Assembly: GCA_051453625.1 (NCBI GenBank) | Contig: JBOZIK010000001.1 | Location: forward strand, 281,123,874 to 281,183,162 | Reading direction: 5' to 3' | Origin: Welwitschia mirabilis | Lineage: Eukaryota > Gnetophyta > Gnetopsida > Welwitschiales | Length of the DNA: 59,289 nt | Shown: positions 47,593 to 58,859 of the stretch, piece by piece | Layout of the letters: the number at the start of each line of letters is the position of its first letter | How positions within the stretch are numbered: position 1 is the first letter of the stretch | The notes under the pieces: generated by a model | What the model was told of the DNA's origin: nothing | Databases searched by the model: none | The model's input: only the letters and a program-made list of their open reading frames with translations | Translations under genes and position numbers: made by a program

Positions 47593-49730
47593 TGACATCC
47601 ATTTTTCATGTTGTTTTTCATTGAATTTTTTATTTTAATGCCTTAATTACAAAAAATTGATCATAAATTTTTCAAAGTTATATCATTTTTATACTCGAGT
47701 GTTTTGACTTAGATAATTTTTCTATGATTAAACANNNNNNNNNNNNNNNNNNNNNNNNNNNNNNNNNNNNNNNNNNNNNNNNNNNNNNNNNNNNNNNNNN
47801 NNNNNNNNNNNNNNNNNNNNNNNNNNNNNNNNNNATAAAACTTTTAGGACAAATTTTAGTTTTGGTTAGAGGATATGACATCCAGTTTTCATGTTGTTTT
47901 TCATTGAATTTTTTATTTTAATGCCTTAATTACATAAAAATTGATCATAAATTTTTCAAAGTTATATCATTTTTATACTCGAGTGCTTTGACTTAAATAA
48001 TTTTTCTATGATTAAACATTTCGTTATTAACATTTTGTTAAGAGTCTAGTAAAAGTCTAGTTGGGAGGTATGGTAACATGTAAAAGTTGACATTCTGATC
48101 AAAATTGACCAATTTATATTAATGGAAGAAATTAATATAATCAATTTTATCGTAAAAACATGTCTTCTACTAATTTTCCATAATAATCATGAAGTTAACA
48201 TTTGCTCATGACATTTTTAGGAGAAATATTACACTTTGAGGGACATGATTAAAACTGAAGATAATCTAGCTTACATTGTTAGCATTATTATCCAAGTAAC
48301 TTGGCGTTGCTAGTATTTGAGAGTAAAATAATTCAATTCTTACATGTCTGACTTCTCATGCAAAATTTAGTAAAATGAAGTTATGGGTTAAATCTAATTT
48401 CACCTTGGCAATTACTTACATCTTTGACAACATGTGATGGTAATGACAATGACATATAACAATGGCATATGGAATATTATGTAGGATAATAATGGAGACA
48501 TATGGTGATAATAATGATTAGCAGAGACAGTAGCCTCTAGAATCCAAGCATTGGCCTCATTATGATGATCTTTACCTAATGAAAGATGACAAACATCCTA
48601 CCTAATGCATTATTTTGTAACTATTCACCTAATGCTATAAAACAAAGGCTTGCAAGCATATCCTACCCCTATCATTGCCTATAAAATGGCCTTGAGCCCT
48701 CCATTATANNNNNNNNNNNNNNNNNNNNNNNNNNNNNNNNNNNNNNNNNNNNNNNNNNNNNNNNNNNNNNNNNNNNNNNNNNNNNNNNNNNNNNNNNNNN
48801 NNNNNNNNATCTTGTAAATGTTCACCTAATGCTATAAGACAAAGGCTTGTAACCATATCCTGCCCCTATCATTGCCTAGAAAATGGCCTTGAGCCCTCCA
48901 TTATAATATCCTTTGTTTTGGAAAAAGCATAAAACCTTTGGAGCATCAAGTCATAATGGCCTTCTAAGTGCTTTTTTGGAAAGTGAGCTTGCTTTCAAGG
49001 ATAGCTTAGGGAGTGATTTTAAATTCCTTATATCTTTGATGTAATGTGTCTTTTTTTTAAATTAATACTTAAGAGTTATTTTCTTNNNNNNNNNNNNNNN
49101 NNNNNNNNNNNNNNNNNNNNNNNNNNNNNNNNNNNNNNNNNNNNNNNNNNNNNNNNNNNNNNNNNNNNNNNNNNNNNNNNNNNNNAGAGTTATTTTCTTT
49201 TGATTATTAGTCAAAAATCACTTTGTATTGGAAATGCTTAAATAACAATGTACTATCAAGATTATTTTGTTAGTTGAGTGAATTCAATTAGCTAAGTGAT
49301 CTAAGTTTTAGTAATTTTAAGGATATTGAGTATCTAAAGTTCTTAGTTTTCATTTTTATGACAAGGATGATCAGTGAATTTCAAATTCACCAACACTCAT
49401 AAGTAAATAAGACTATGTCAGAATGACCAAGCCATCATACTTGGTAGTCTGAAGTTTGTTTTAGAATAGTGTAGCATAGGGTCAAGTGAGGAATTGCAAA
49501 AGGATAAATTAGGTGAAAACTTGGAGCTTGTTTACTTCCCACTTTTTTGAGTGAAGTTTCTTACACCTTTTTCAACTCTATATTTTCTCCTTTTTTTTTT
49601 TTAAATCTATAAACTTGCAATTAAGTAAGAGCTTGTATTAATTCTATTTAGCTAATCCTAATTATTACTGTGGAAGAATGATATTAGATTCTTGTCTAGA
49701 TTTAAATCCGATTCATGTACTAAAATGAAC
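47593..49730 (+). repeat. 3' LTR of Athila-like element 2
   Basis: Starts TGACATCCATTTTTCATG and ends near CTAAAATGAACA at 49730. After removing three 100-N gaps and their flanking duplications (183, 97 and 14 bp), the length is about 1.5-1.6 kb, close to the intact LTR of element 1. The TATA box is at 48680; the duplicated copy at 48876 reads TAGAAAAT. Confidence 0.75.
48612..48905 (+). repeat. 97-bp duplication flanking an N gap in the LTR
   Basis: Bases 48612-48708 recur as 48809-48905. The copies differ at several bases, including the TATA box. Confidence 0.85.
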
Positions 49731-50716
49731 ATTATGAATATGGGGTTTTCCTTTAAGGTTATATGACTATATAATTTGGGATGAATAAATTGATAGAGGT
49801 TTGATTATTTTCAATGGTATCTAATCATAAGGCATTAGATTATCTATTTATGTTTCTTAGAAAAGACTAAGCTCTTTAAGAAATAATATAAAGTAATTGT
49901 CCTAAATTATTAGGTTAATGTAATTCTTATAAGTTATTATTATCTACAACTATAAGGTAATANNNNNNNNNNNNNNNNNNNNNNNNNNNNNNNNNNNNNN
50001 NNNNNNNNNNNNNNNNNNNNNNNNNNNNNNNNNNNNNNNNNNNNNNNNNNNNNNNNNNNNNNGCTCTTTAAGAAATAATATAAAGTAATTGTCCTAAATT
50101 CATAGGTTAATGTAATTCTTATGAGTTATTATTATCTACAACTATAAGGTAATAGAATTTTAGTGGCTTAAATTCATCATTCTTCTAGGATTATTTAGAA
50201 ATTTAGAATTATCATGAATATAATTAACATCATGATCATCTAGGGGTTAAGGTTATGATCAACCTTACAAATGCTTAGTGGTTGGGAATATCCCAATTAT
50301 AATTAACTTTTAGGATTATTAAAGTACTAGGATAATCATTAGTGTAACCTTTATAATTATTAGAATTAACATAGATGTAATTTAGTATCCCTTTAGGGAG
50401 TAGGAATATCATGGATATAATTAAATTCATGACTATTAAGAGATATGATTAAATTTATGCTTATCTAAGAATTAGGATTATCTTGTCTTACTTTATAATT
50501 ACTTGAAATCTCTCATTATCAAAGATATAACTGATTTTACGTTACGTTTAGGATTAGTGGGAATATAATTAACTTTATAACTACTTATGAATTAATGTTA
50601 TTATGATTACAACTAATGTTATGATTATTAGAAATAAAGGTTTTTAAAGAGATAATTGGATTTATATTCTTGTACATATATAAGTGATTAACCTAGGTTT
50701 TATTTAAGTTAAAATA

Positions 50717-50742
50717 GAGATCTAATGCTATTACATGACACC
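50717..50742 (-). other. PBS-like site on the minus strand
   Basis: The minus strand reads GGTGTCATG, then TAATAGCATTAGATCTC. The second part is close to TAATGGTATCAGAGCTC, the initiator-Met-tRNA-type PBS of many plant gypsy elements, with transition-type differences. This is weak evidence alone. Confidence 0.3.
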
Positions 50743-51216
50743 CTAACATTTCTTATCATAATTAAGCACTTTTCCCACTCATCTTTAATATTATTAACTA
50801 ATAGGCACAATAGAACCTATGATTAAATTATAATTATTATTAATTTTTTAATTATCATTTTTATATTTTGGGAAAAATAGACCACATTTTTATTATATAT
50901 TTACCTATAAGTAATTTCTAGGTTGTTTTGGTTTACAAATAATAGAAATGTCATAAGTCTGTATCTTATATTTCTTTCTAGTTTTTCATCTCATAGAGAT
51001 ATATCTTAAATATGGTTGAGGAGATATAAACTTACTATAAAACATATGCAGATAAGTTTGTAGATAGTACTTAACTAACATAGTAGGACATTACAACTCT
51101 CATTAATGATATTCCAACTTGATATTCGACCATCTGCCACATGTGAGTTGGTTCTTCTTCAAGTTCTAAACTACACGAACATGGTTGGGCTCAAATATAT
51201 CGGCTTACACCTCATC

Positions 51217-51224
51217 TTTATATA
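51217..51224 (-). promoter_or_regulatory. Possible TATA box (TATATAAA) on the minus strand
   Basis: TATATAAA occurs in a locally less AT-rich stretch (about 51120-51300), unusual for the surroundings and LTR-like. No transcript evidence is available. Confidence 0.25.
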
Positions 51225-53453
51225 CTCCCAATATAGATGAAAGGTAGTACATAAAGTGGATACATGCTAATAGGTATTTCCGCTTCATTGAAATATCTCT
51301 AGATGGTGTAACATGATTTTTTGATGCCAAGGGCTTAGGATATTAAGTTAGAGTAAGTTTGTACATGAGTAGGATAGGAAAATAGTGATCAAATCCACCT
51401 TTAGAAGGGTATTATAACAAAAATGCAATGCAACCCACCTTAGTGATGAAATCAAAGTATATGAATTATATTGTTAAGATTATTTTAATTTAGCCCCATT
51501 CGATAAATACACCATATAAATGCATTCATATAATTCTATATAATGTGTATATTTAATAGATTATTTACTTAGTTATAATAATTCTAATCATTATTAGAAA
51601 CAATCATACACAAAGAAAAAGACAAAAAAATAGAACATTTCTATATTTAGCATTATAGTAATGACAATCTAAACAAAAGAAGTTACTTTTAATGTTTTCA
51701 AATTTACAATAATCATAACAACATTAAAATGTATCAAATCAAATCTTAAGTATATACATAAAGAAAATTAATCCATACCTAGAGCTATGCAAATTTGAAA
51801 AGCATTCTTCCATACCCATATGATAATCTAACATGGTTATGTGTAATGAAGAGAGCCAAAGGAAATATAGTTCAAACATGGTTATTAAAATACAATTCTT
51901 TAGCTAAGAATCATATAGCTATAGCATAAGTGAAAACAAAAAATTAATGACTATTCGAGTTATTTGGACTACTAAGATGGAAACATGTATAAGCATGCAT
52001 TTTAAAAGTCAGTAAAAACAAAGGGGTAAAGGAGGTACTTCTCTTAACAAAATGTTATTCATAAATAATGTAACTTAAAGTTACTAACAATAACTTATCT
52101 TATATACTTAAATTACTTATATAATTTATTTAACAATTTTTCTATAATTTAAGATGTTAATTATAAATTTTTTAGGGCTTTAAAAAGAAGTTATAATTAA
52201 AAATTAATAATCAATTAATTATAAAAAATAAATTATAATAATTTTTCATGAATTAGAACCATAATAACATCATTAAAAACTAAACTGAATAATTAGGGTT
52301 TTTAAAAATATTATTTCTAAGGTTATAATTTAAGGTTAAAAATTGTCATATTTCCTAAAATTATAGCCCTATCACCCTACACTAAAATGATCATAACTTT
52401 CAAAATAGTTTGAGTTTTTAAGTTATTTAATACTTTTTAAAAATCATATTTAATTCTCTACAATCTAGAATGCTTAAGATTTAAAATATCTTAACTATCA
52501 ATTACAAAAATTAAAATTAATTATTTTTATTTTCTACCTTTATTTTCTAGCATATTTTCACAAATACTTTTCTTATAAATTATTAGACATTAGAAAACTT
52601 ATTGTTTTTAAATTTTTCTAAACATTGCATAATGTTACACTTACAAAAAAATCACTAATTTATACCTGCTACGTAATAACCATAGTATTATTAAGCTATG
52701 CCTCTGTTTTAAAAATTTAACTTTTGCTATGTAAACATATTAAAGATTCTACAACTAGTTATGTAATAATTAGACTTAGTAAAATAATGAATATACTAGT
52801 TAAACTAAATATTTAGAATACATATTAGCAAAATATTACTAATACAAATCAATGTAGAAAAAAAAATATCAATGAATAAAAAGCATTTACAATGAGCCTT
52901 ATGATTGCCATGAAGGAGTATTAGCCTAAAAGAGATTTTGAGGATCAAATTTTACCCCCTAATAAGTTTGATCTAATGCATAATCAATAAAANNNNNNNN
53001 NNNNNNNNNNNNNNNNNNNNNNNNNNNNNNNNNNNNNNNNNNNNNNNNNNNNNNNNNNNTTTAGTCACTTGGCCATAATCATCCATTGGTAACCTCAATC
53101 ACCAAGTAGAAGCGACCCCTCATTTCTCCTTACCATCTTTGTAAGAGATAATGGAAAGGAATAATTTAATAACATAATGTCATAATAACCATAAACAATG
53201 GTCTGATGCAATATTTCATCACTCTACTAGAATCTTAGGAGAGATCTTTATTTGAACAACATAAATAAAGGAGCTTATTTGGAAAGATTAGTTATTCCTT
53301 AATAGATGAATATTGATAAAGTTCCAAGCTTAAGAATCCTTAGCTTCAAGCTTATGAGCTCCTAGCACAAAGTTTCCAAGCTTTAAGCTCCATGATTAAG
53401 AGAATGAAAAGGGTAAAAGAAGGAAATGCGCTCGCATGAAAAATGGAAAGTAT

Positions 53454-53455
53454 CC

Positions 53456-53487
<32 letters not shown>

Positions 53488-53488
53488 C
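53454..53488. repeat. Polypyrimidine (CTTTT)n tract
   Basis: CTTTT units are followed by a T run. It sits where the other LTR copy carries its long TG repeat. Confidence 0.8.
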
Positions 53489-53766
53489 GGTAACAAAGGT
53501 AAGGTCTCTATTTATAGATAAATAGTAAACTAGAAGCACATATTTTAGGATTATAGGATCACATGAATTATCACTGCTAAGAAGGATGAGCAACAACTGA
53601 CATCGTAGTATGAAAATAGAGCTCATATCTATGACTCATGCATAATTAGGGTGAGTATTTTTCTTGTTTTAATTAGCAAGATTAATTACATCTATTATTT
53701 CATTATGCTAGCTCCATCGTAATCCTTCATAGGCTCATAAATACATTTACTTAATTTATAATATGC

Positions 53767-53981
53767 ATTAAAAGAATAAATGCATAAATTTTAAAGTTGT
53801 CATGTAACATAGCGAGATAAGCCTTTTTAACTCCAATGAACAAAATAATTAATGTTTTATGAATATCAATTTAAGACCTATATTAAAAGAACAAGTTCAT
53901 AAATGTTGAAGTTATCATGTGAAGTAATGGGATAAACCTCTTTCATTCCAAAGAATAAAATAATTAATATGTTATGAATCA
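53767..53981. repeat. Short tandem duplication inside the LTR copy
   Basis: ATTAAAAGAATAAATGCATA to TTTTATGAATATCAA (53767-53869) is followed by a diverged copy, ATTAAAAGAACAAGTTCATA to TATGAATCAA (53882-53981). The period is about 115. The other LTR copy has a single unit, so the duplication is specific to this copy. No N gap is involved. Confidence 0.7.
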
Positions 53982-54700
53982 AGTGCTATTATACATCTCA
54001 AAAAGGCAAAGGTTATGGTAGAGTAAATCTACTTATTTATCATTCTTGGTTCTAGGTTAGAGTGCATGTACTTATTCACATACTTATTTATTTCATAATA
54101 CATAAAATCTATCAATCATGCAACACAAAGAAGAAGATGTCTATTCATAATTAGTTATAGTATACTTACCACATTTACTAAGAAATTTAAATGAATAAAT
54201 AAGATGTCACTTGGTATTTTTGTCAAACATATTATTATACACTTTTGAAATTTTTAATTGAGTAATTTTACTATGTAATTTAAATTTCTTACATAATAGA
54301 TTATTTAATTTTAATATTTGAATTATGTTTCTCATACAAATATTCACAACATAATTATTATCATTTGGATGTTAAATTATGAAAAATATGAAAACTACGA
54401 TTAAGTACTTAAAATACCATCTTATTTTGAAAAGGCCTTTAAAGAAAAAGAATTCATCATCTAATTGAAAGATTAATATGCTTGATATCCAACTAATTAA
54501 GGTTTACAAAATATGGGATATGATACAAGAAAATTGAAAAGTAACTTCATGATTTCATATGGATATGTAACATCGATAAAAAAGGATTTCATAGAGTTAT
54601 ATAGAGGATTTATTACTTAATTAAAAAATAGGATTAGATCTTCTTAACTACTTTCTACAAGGTGTTTCCCTCTATGATAAGTGATAAGCTAACTCTATAG

Positions 54701-55796
54701 AATGGTGGTATAACCTAGTTTTAAATGATTAAAGACTACCTATTAAAAGAACAAACTAAGATGGAAAGCTATTCATCCTATTAGCTAGTTTATATTTCCA
54801 ATGAAGGTTAAGATTTAAAGATATATTATTCTAAAAAGAGTTTGGATTACATTAAAAATGATCTATAAAAAGACTACTTGAAATTCTATGTTTTAGGAAG
54901 TAGTTCCATATTGGTTATTGCTAAATGCATTTTAATTTATTCTTTAAAACCTTAGTTAGCAGCTAATTAGTTTAATATGGGTGTGATATCTTTTTCATTT
55001 CTTTACTTAAATAATCAATGGGTCTCATGGGAAACCTTTTAGCATCTATATAGTGGCTCAAATCCTACCAAACTAAATAAATAGATTTAGATTATATTTA
55101 TTAGATATGCTAATCATGTGAAGAAATGTATCAATCCCTTTAATCCTTATAAAGGGGTAAAAAAATTCCTATCATATACATTTGGAAGAAAAGTTCATAT
55201 ATCATACTTGAAAGAGTCTATAAGTACTAAGAGCTCAAATCATGGTGGTATAACATACTTTTTGAATGATTAAAGGCTGCTTATCAAAAGAACAAACTTA
55301 GCTAAAAAGTTATTCGTCCTATTAGCTAGTGTATATCTACAATGGATGTTAAGATTTAAAGATCTATTGTTCTAAAAGGAGTTTGGATTACATTGAAAAT
55401 GATCTATAAAAAGACTACTTAAAACAATTTTTTAAATTTCTTACTCTATGTTTTGGAAAATAGTTTCATGTTGGTTATCGCAAAATGCATTTTTGTTACT
55501 TCTTTAAAACCTTAGTTAGTAGCTTATTAGTTTAATAGGGGTGTGGTCTATTTTTTATTTTTTCACTTAAATAATTAATGAGTCTCATAAGAAAACTTTC
55601 AGCATCTCTATAGTAGCTTAAATGCTTTCAAATTGAATAAATAAATGTAGATTTTATTATCTAAATAAGCTAATCATGTTAAGAAATGTGTTAATCCCTT
55701 TAATCCTTATAAAGAGGGAAAATTCCTATCATATGCATTTGGAAGACAAGTCTATATAGCATACTTAGGATAGTCAATAAGTATTAAGAGCTCAAA
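54701..55796 (+). repeat. Two-copy tandem repeat with a 540-bp period
   Basis: Copy 1 (54701-55239) starts ATGGTGGTATAAC and ends AAGAGCTCAAA; copy 2 (55241-55796) starts and ends the same way. Shared phrases throughout include AAAAGAACAAACT, AGTTTGGATTACATT, GATCTATAAAAAGACTACTT and CCCTTTAATCCTTATAAAG. The copies have diverged visibly and no N gap separates them, so this is a genuine duplication. No coding frame is conserved. Confidence 0.85.
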
Positions 55797-57087
55797 GAAT
55801 TTAGAGATTACTTGCCTTACCAAAATAATAATACATTTTGTATTATCTTTTTCATTAAGATCCACCTATTGGTAGAAGGCTTCTATCATTTCTGTAATAA
55901 CAAAGATGATTTTCTGCATTACTCCATTGATTGCTTTATGACTTAAAACGCTTTAACATAGGTTGTTGTACCCTTTCAAGTACTTCATACAAACTAGAAG
56001 CATATTTTTCTCTTTAAAAATTTACTAAATTTTCTAAGACATTATTTATTCCTTTGGAAATGATTCAAACCTTACATTATACATGTAATTTGGAAACAGT
56101 GATGGAGTCATATTCTACAAAGAAATAATTACTATATTTTTTTAGATTTAAAATTTAAAGCTACTATTTTACAAATTATTGCTTTTTATATTCAAACTCA
56201 AGTACCGAAGATCTAGTTTGAGGTTAATTATGTTTTTAACTGTTAAAATGCTAGTTTAATGAGCCTTATTCAATTACCTTTTTTATTCATACCTCCATGT
56301 TAACTGCTACACAGCCTCTAAACAATGGATAGAGTAAAGACTATAAGGTGGTTTGTACCACTAAAGGATTATGCAATAAATAATGTTGAAAAATCTTTTA
56401 TTACTTCTAGATTTTATTTTTTATTGTGATGATGTATTATCTAGTTACAAGATTTTTTTTTTCTTTGGTGTTTCATTTTATTATTTCTTTTTTTTTCTTT
56501 GTTAATTCCTTGTTTTATAGATTTATCAAAGTTTTCTTTTTTATTTTTTATTTTTTTTGGCCTTTTATTTTTCTCCTTTTTTTCTCCCGAGGGAATTATA
56601 GGTAGATAGTATGTGCCACATAATGTCCCATGACACTAAGGCCTCTAAAAACTTATGATGATAAATACCAAGGTGTAATTTTTATTAGTCCCCTTACCTC
56701 CATAGGGATTTAAAGCTAAGACCCTAGATTTGTATATCCCTTGACCTTATCCCTAGGGTAAGCCATTGTATCATCCATTGGCACTTACCCCAAGACACTG
56801 CGGAGGACAGTAATAACACAGAAAAATAGGAGTGCCTAGAAAACACAGTGGTACATGAGAAAAAAGGAAGATGTACACATAAGCAGGGAGGAAGGAAAAA
56901 AACAAGAGGCACACATCTGAGAAAATAGACATCAACTCAGAAAATGCAACAAAAAAGATATTGTAACAGAGATGAAGCATAATAGAAAAACACAAGAAAA
57001 ACAAAAAGAAAATAAATAACACAGCGAGGAGGATAAAAGTTAGAGTTTCAATTGTAGCAAAGATACAAAAACATAAAGGTTAAATCA
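55797..57087. other. AT-rich sequence with T-rich tracts, no gene
   Basis: A strongly T-rich block lies at about 56451-56590 with runs of up to ten T. The minus-strand open frames at 56724-57022 are Phe/Leu-rich translations of A-rich DNA without a family motif. I see no other feature. Confidence 0.5.
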
Positions 57088-57627
57088 CATCCATAAAAGT
57101 AAAATGATCATTGAATTTTAAAGGACGGTCAGGAGATCATAGGAAAACAGGGTAGGAGACATCTTTGTAAAGAGAAATGATAAAATGTGATTAAGAAAAA
57201 TAACTTGAAGCTATGAAAGAAGGATAGCTAGTGAAGAACAGGCATCAACACGGTAAACACAAGGAAATGACTCATTAAGAAGAGGATGCTTATGACATAG
57301 AACGAAGNNNNNNNNNNNNNNNNNNNNNNNNNNNNNNNNNNNNNNNNNNNNNNNNNNNNNNNNNNNNNNNNNNNNNNNNNNNNNNNNNNNNNNNNNNNNN
57401 NNNNNNNCATCCATAAAAATAAAATGATGATTGCATTTTAAAGGACGATCAGGAGATCATAGGAAAATAGGGTAGGAGACATCTTTGTAAAGAGAAATGA
57501 TAAAATATGATTAAGAAAAATGACTCAAAGCTGTGAAAGAAGGGTAGCTAGTGGAGAACAGGAATCAACACAGTAAACAAAAGAAAATAGCTCATTAAGA
57601 AGAGGATGCTTATGACATAGAATAAAG
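57088..57627 (+). repeat. 220-bp duplication flanking an N gap
   Basis: Bases 57088-57307 recur as 57408-57627, equal in length with scattered substitutions, separated only by 100 N. Confidence 0.85.
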
Positions 57628-57784
57628 ATAATCATATTGGAGTGGAGGGGGGAAAACTAGTCTAGGTTTTATTACATTTTTTAANNNNNNNNNNNNNNNN
57701 NNNNNNNNNNNNNNNNNNNNNNNNNNNNNNNNNNNNNNNNNNNNNNNNNNNNNNNNNNNNNNNNNNNNNNNNNNNNNNNNNNNN

Positions 57785-57838
<54 letters not shown>
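57785..57838. repeat. Pure poly-C run of 54 bases beside an N gap
   Basis: 54 uninterrupted C follow the 100-N gap at 57685-57784. A GTCTAGGTTTTAT phrase is found on both sides (about 57659 and 57844), with GGGGGG just before the left one. This looks like a contig end running into low-quality homopolymer. Confidence 0.9.
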
Positions 57839-58730
57839 ATAACGAGTCTAGGTTTTATCTCATTTTCTTTTATTATTTTTAACAAATCTCATTTTTATGT
57901 CCCAATTAATTCTTCTTTATATATACTACATCAAGTTATGTCATTAATGCTCATGTAAATTATTATTTTGTGAAAATCTTGAGACTTTACTTGGTCTATT
58001 TATTAAACATTACTCACTATTCAAAAATATTGTTATATCATTTGGATCTATTATTTTAAAAACAAATCTACATCTACTCTATAAAAGAATTAACCATTTT
58101 GTAAGAGAAAATAAAGGAGTAGTTATTTTGAAATTCACATTCTCATTAGTATTTCTAAAAGGTGTTTTCTCTTTAATTATTTGATATCTTTAAATGCAAT
58201 CAAAATGGATTTTAATTAATCAAATTTTTTAATGAATAAATAAATTTCTATTTTTTGAATTATTATGTGCATAAAAAAAACCTATGTGCTTCAGTTGATT
58301 TCCTTATTTAAAATCATCCCATCTAACTTAAGTTGCATTCTAAAAGATTTTGAGGCATTTATTTATACATAAATTTATTTTAAATATTATAATTTATATC
58401 ACATTGCTTAAAGAATTAAAAAAACAAAGGGGTGGAGGGGGGTGGAAGAATAAAGGCTTCTATTTTACCATTCCCCAAAATTTCATTTTTGAATTTTACC
58501 TTGAGCAATGTTTTATAATTTGTAGTATAGTAATAATCCATCATCTCCTTTGATTTGAGTGCACATGTTTTAATGCTATCTTAATTCTCAAATATTTCTA
58601 ATTTTCAAAACACCTTATAACTAGAGCCAAACAAAATAGCATTTATTGAATTAGTTTAAAATTCAAAAAAAAATTTAACGTTGCAAGAAAAAATTAGTTG
58701 CAATAGTTTTGGTGCTAGAAGGAGGGTATT
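57839..58730. other. AT-rich sequence, no gene recognised
   Basis: No conserved motif on either strand. A short G-rich patch (GGGGTGGAGGGGGGTGG) lies near 58429-58445. The open frame at 58350-58553 has no family signature. Confidence 0.5.
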
Positions 58731-58859
58731 AAAGCAAGTTAAACTATTAAAGCCCATCAAACACAATCAAATTTAGTTAACAACTCAATTAAAAAAAGTA
58801 AAAAAATAGTCAAATATCTTTAAACAGTCAAGGAATAGCTTATTCAAACTTAGTTAAAC

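Larger units (their letters stand above)
40190..49730 (+). mobile_element. Athila/Tat-type gypsy element 2, pol mostly deleted
   Basis: LTRs homologous to those of element 1 flank a decayed tRNA-Asp-type PBS, a gag C-terminal-like frame that runs into the first residues of RT, a non-coding 3' region shared with element 1, and a PPT. No protease, RT core, RNase H or integrase is visible. The element lies on + inside the minus-strand chromovirus. Eight N runs lie inside it: seven are 100 N, one is 10 N. Six of the 100-N gaps have flanking duplications, including one of 1347 bp that makes half the LTR and the PBS appear twice. Confidence 0.75.
49731..52650. other. AT-rich sequence, possibly chromovirus 5' leader or LTR
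   Basis: No coding motif was found. A 92-bp duplication (49871-49962 and 50063-50154) flanks a 100-N gap. On the minus strand, GGTGTCATGTAATAGCATTA near 50742-50723 resembles an LTR end followed by a decayed TAATGGTATCAGAGC-type PBS. A minus-strand TATATAAA lies at 51217-51224. By position this could be the 5' end of the interrupted chromovirus. Confidence 0.35.
33751..54525 (-). mobile_element. Chromovirus (gypsy) on the minus strand, interrupted by a younger insertion
   Basis: Gag (39985 to 39250), protease, RT, RNase H, integrase and chromodomain (to 35563), PPT (35493-35481) and LTR (35480 to 33751) follow one another on the minus strand. A second copy of the same LTR lies at 52651-54525 in the same orientation and has no PPT at its outer end, which fits the 5' LTR. 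The roughly 12 kb between gag and that LTR is mostly Athila-like element 2. I therefore infer a nested insertion, but I could not verify target-site duplications, and the 49731-52650 part is not clearly chromovirus. Confidence 0.6.
52651..54525 (-). repeat. Chromovirus LTR, second copy (probable 5' LTR)
   Basis: Aligns with 33751-35480 in the same orientation, ending in ACAAAATATGGGATATGATA at 54525. No PPT lies next to that end. It differs by a 67-N gap (52993-53059), by a T/C-rich tract (53454-53488) in place of the TG microsatellite, and by an internal duplication at 53767-53981. Confidence 0.8.

Noticed and set aside
56724-57022. Two minus-strand Phe/Leu-rich open frames
   Set aside because: They come from A-rich DNA on the plus strand and overlap each other in different frames without any motif.
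57785-57838. Poly-C as an i-motif or G-quadruplex regulatory element
   Set aside because: Its position against an N gap and its perfect homopolymer nature make an assembly artefact far more likely.
57610-57885. Minus-strand open frame with a poly-Gly stretch
   Set aside because: The Gly run is the poly-C block and the rest crosses a 100-N gap.
16494-58553. Open frames that run through blocks of N (for example 17036-17221, 18987-19202, 42031-42130, 47678-47921, 57211-57414)
   Set aside because: The unknown codons contain no information about stops; only the short known parts could be judged, and most lack motifs.
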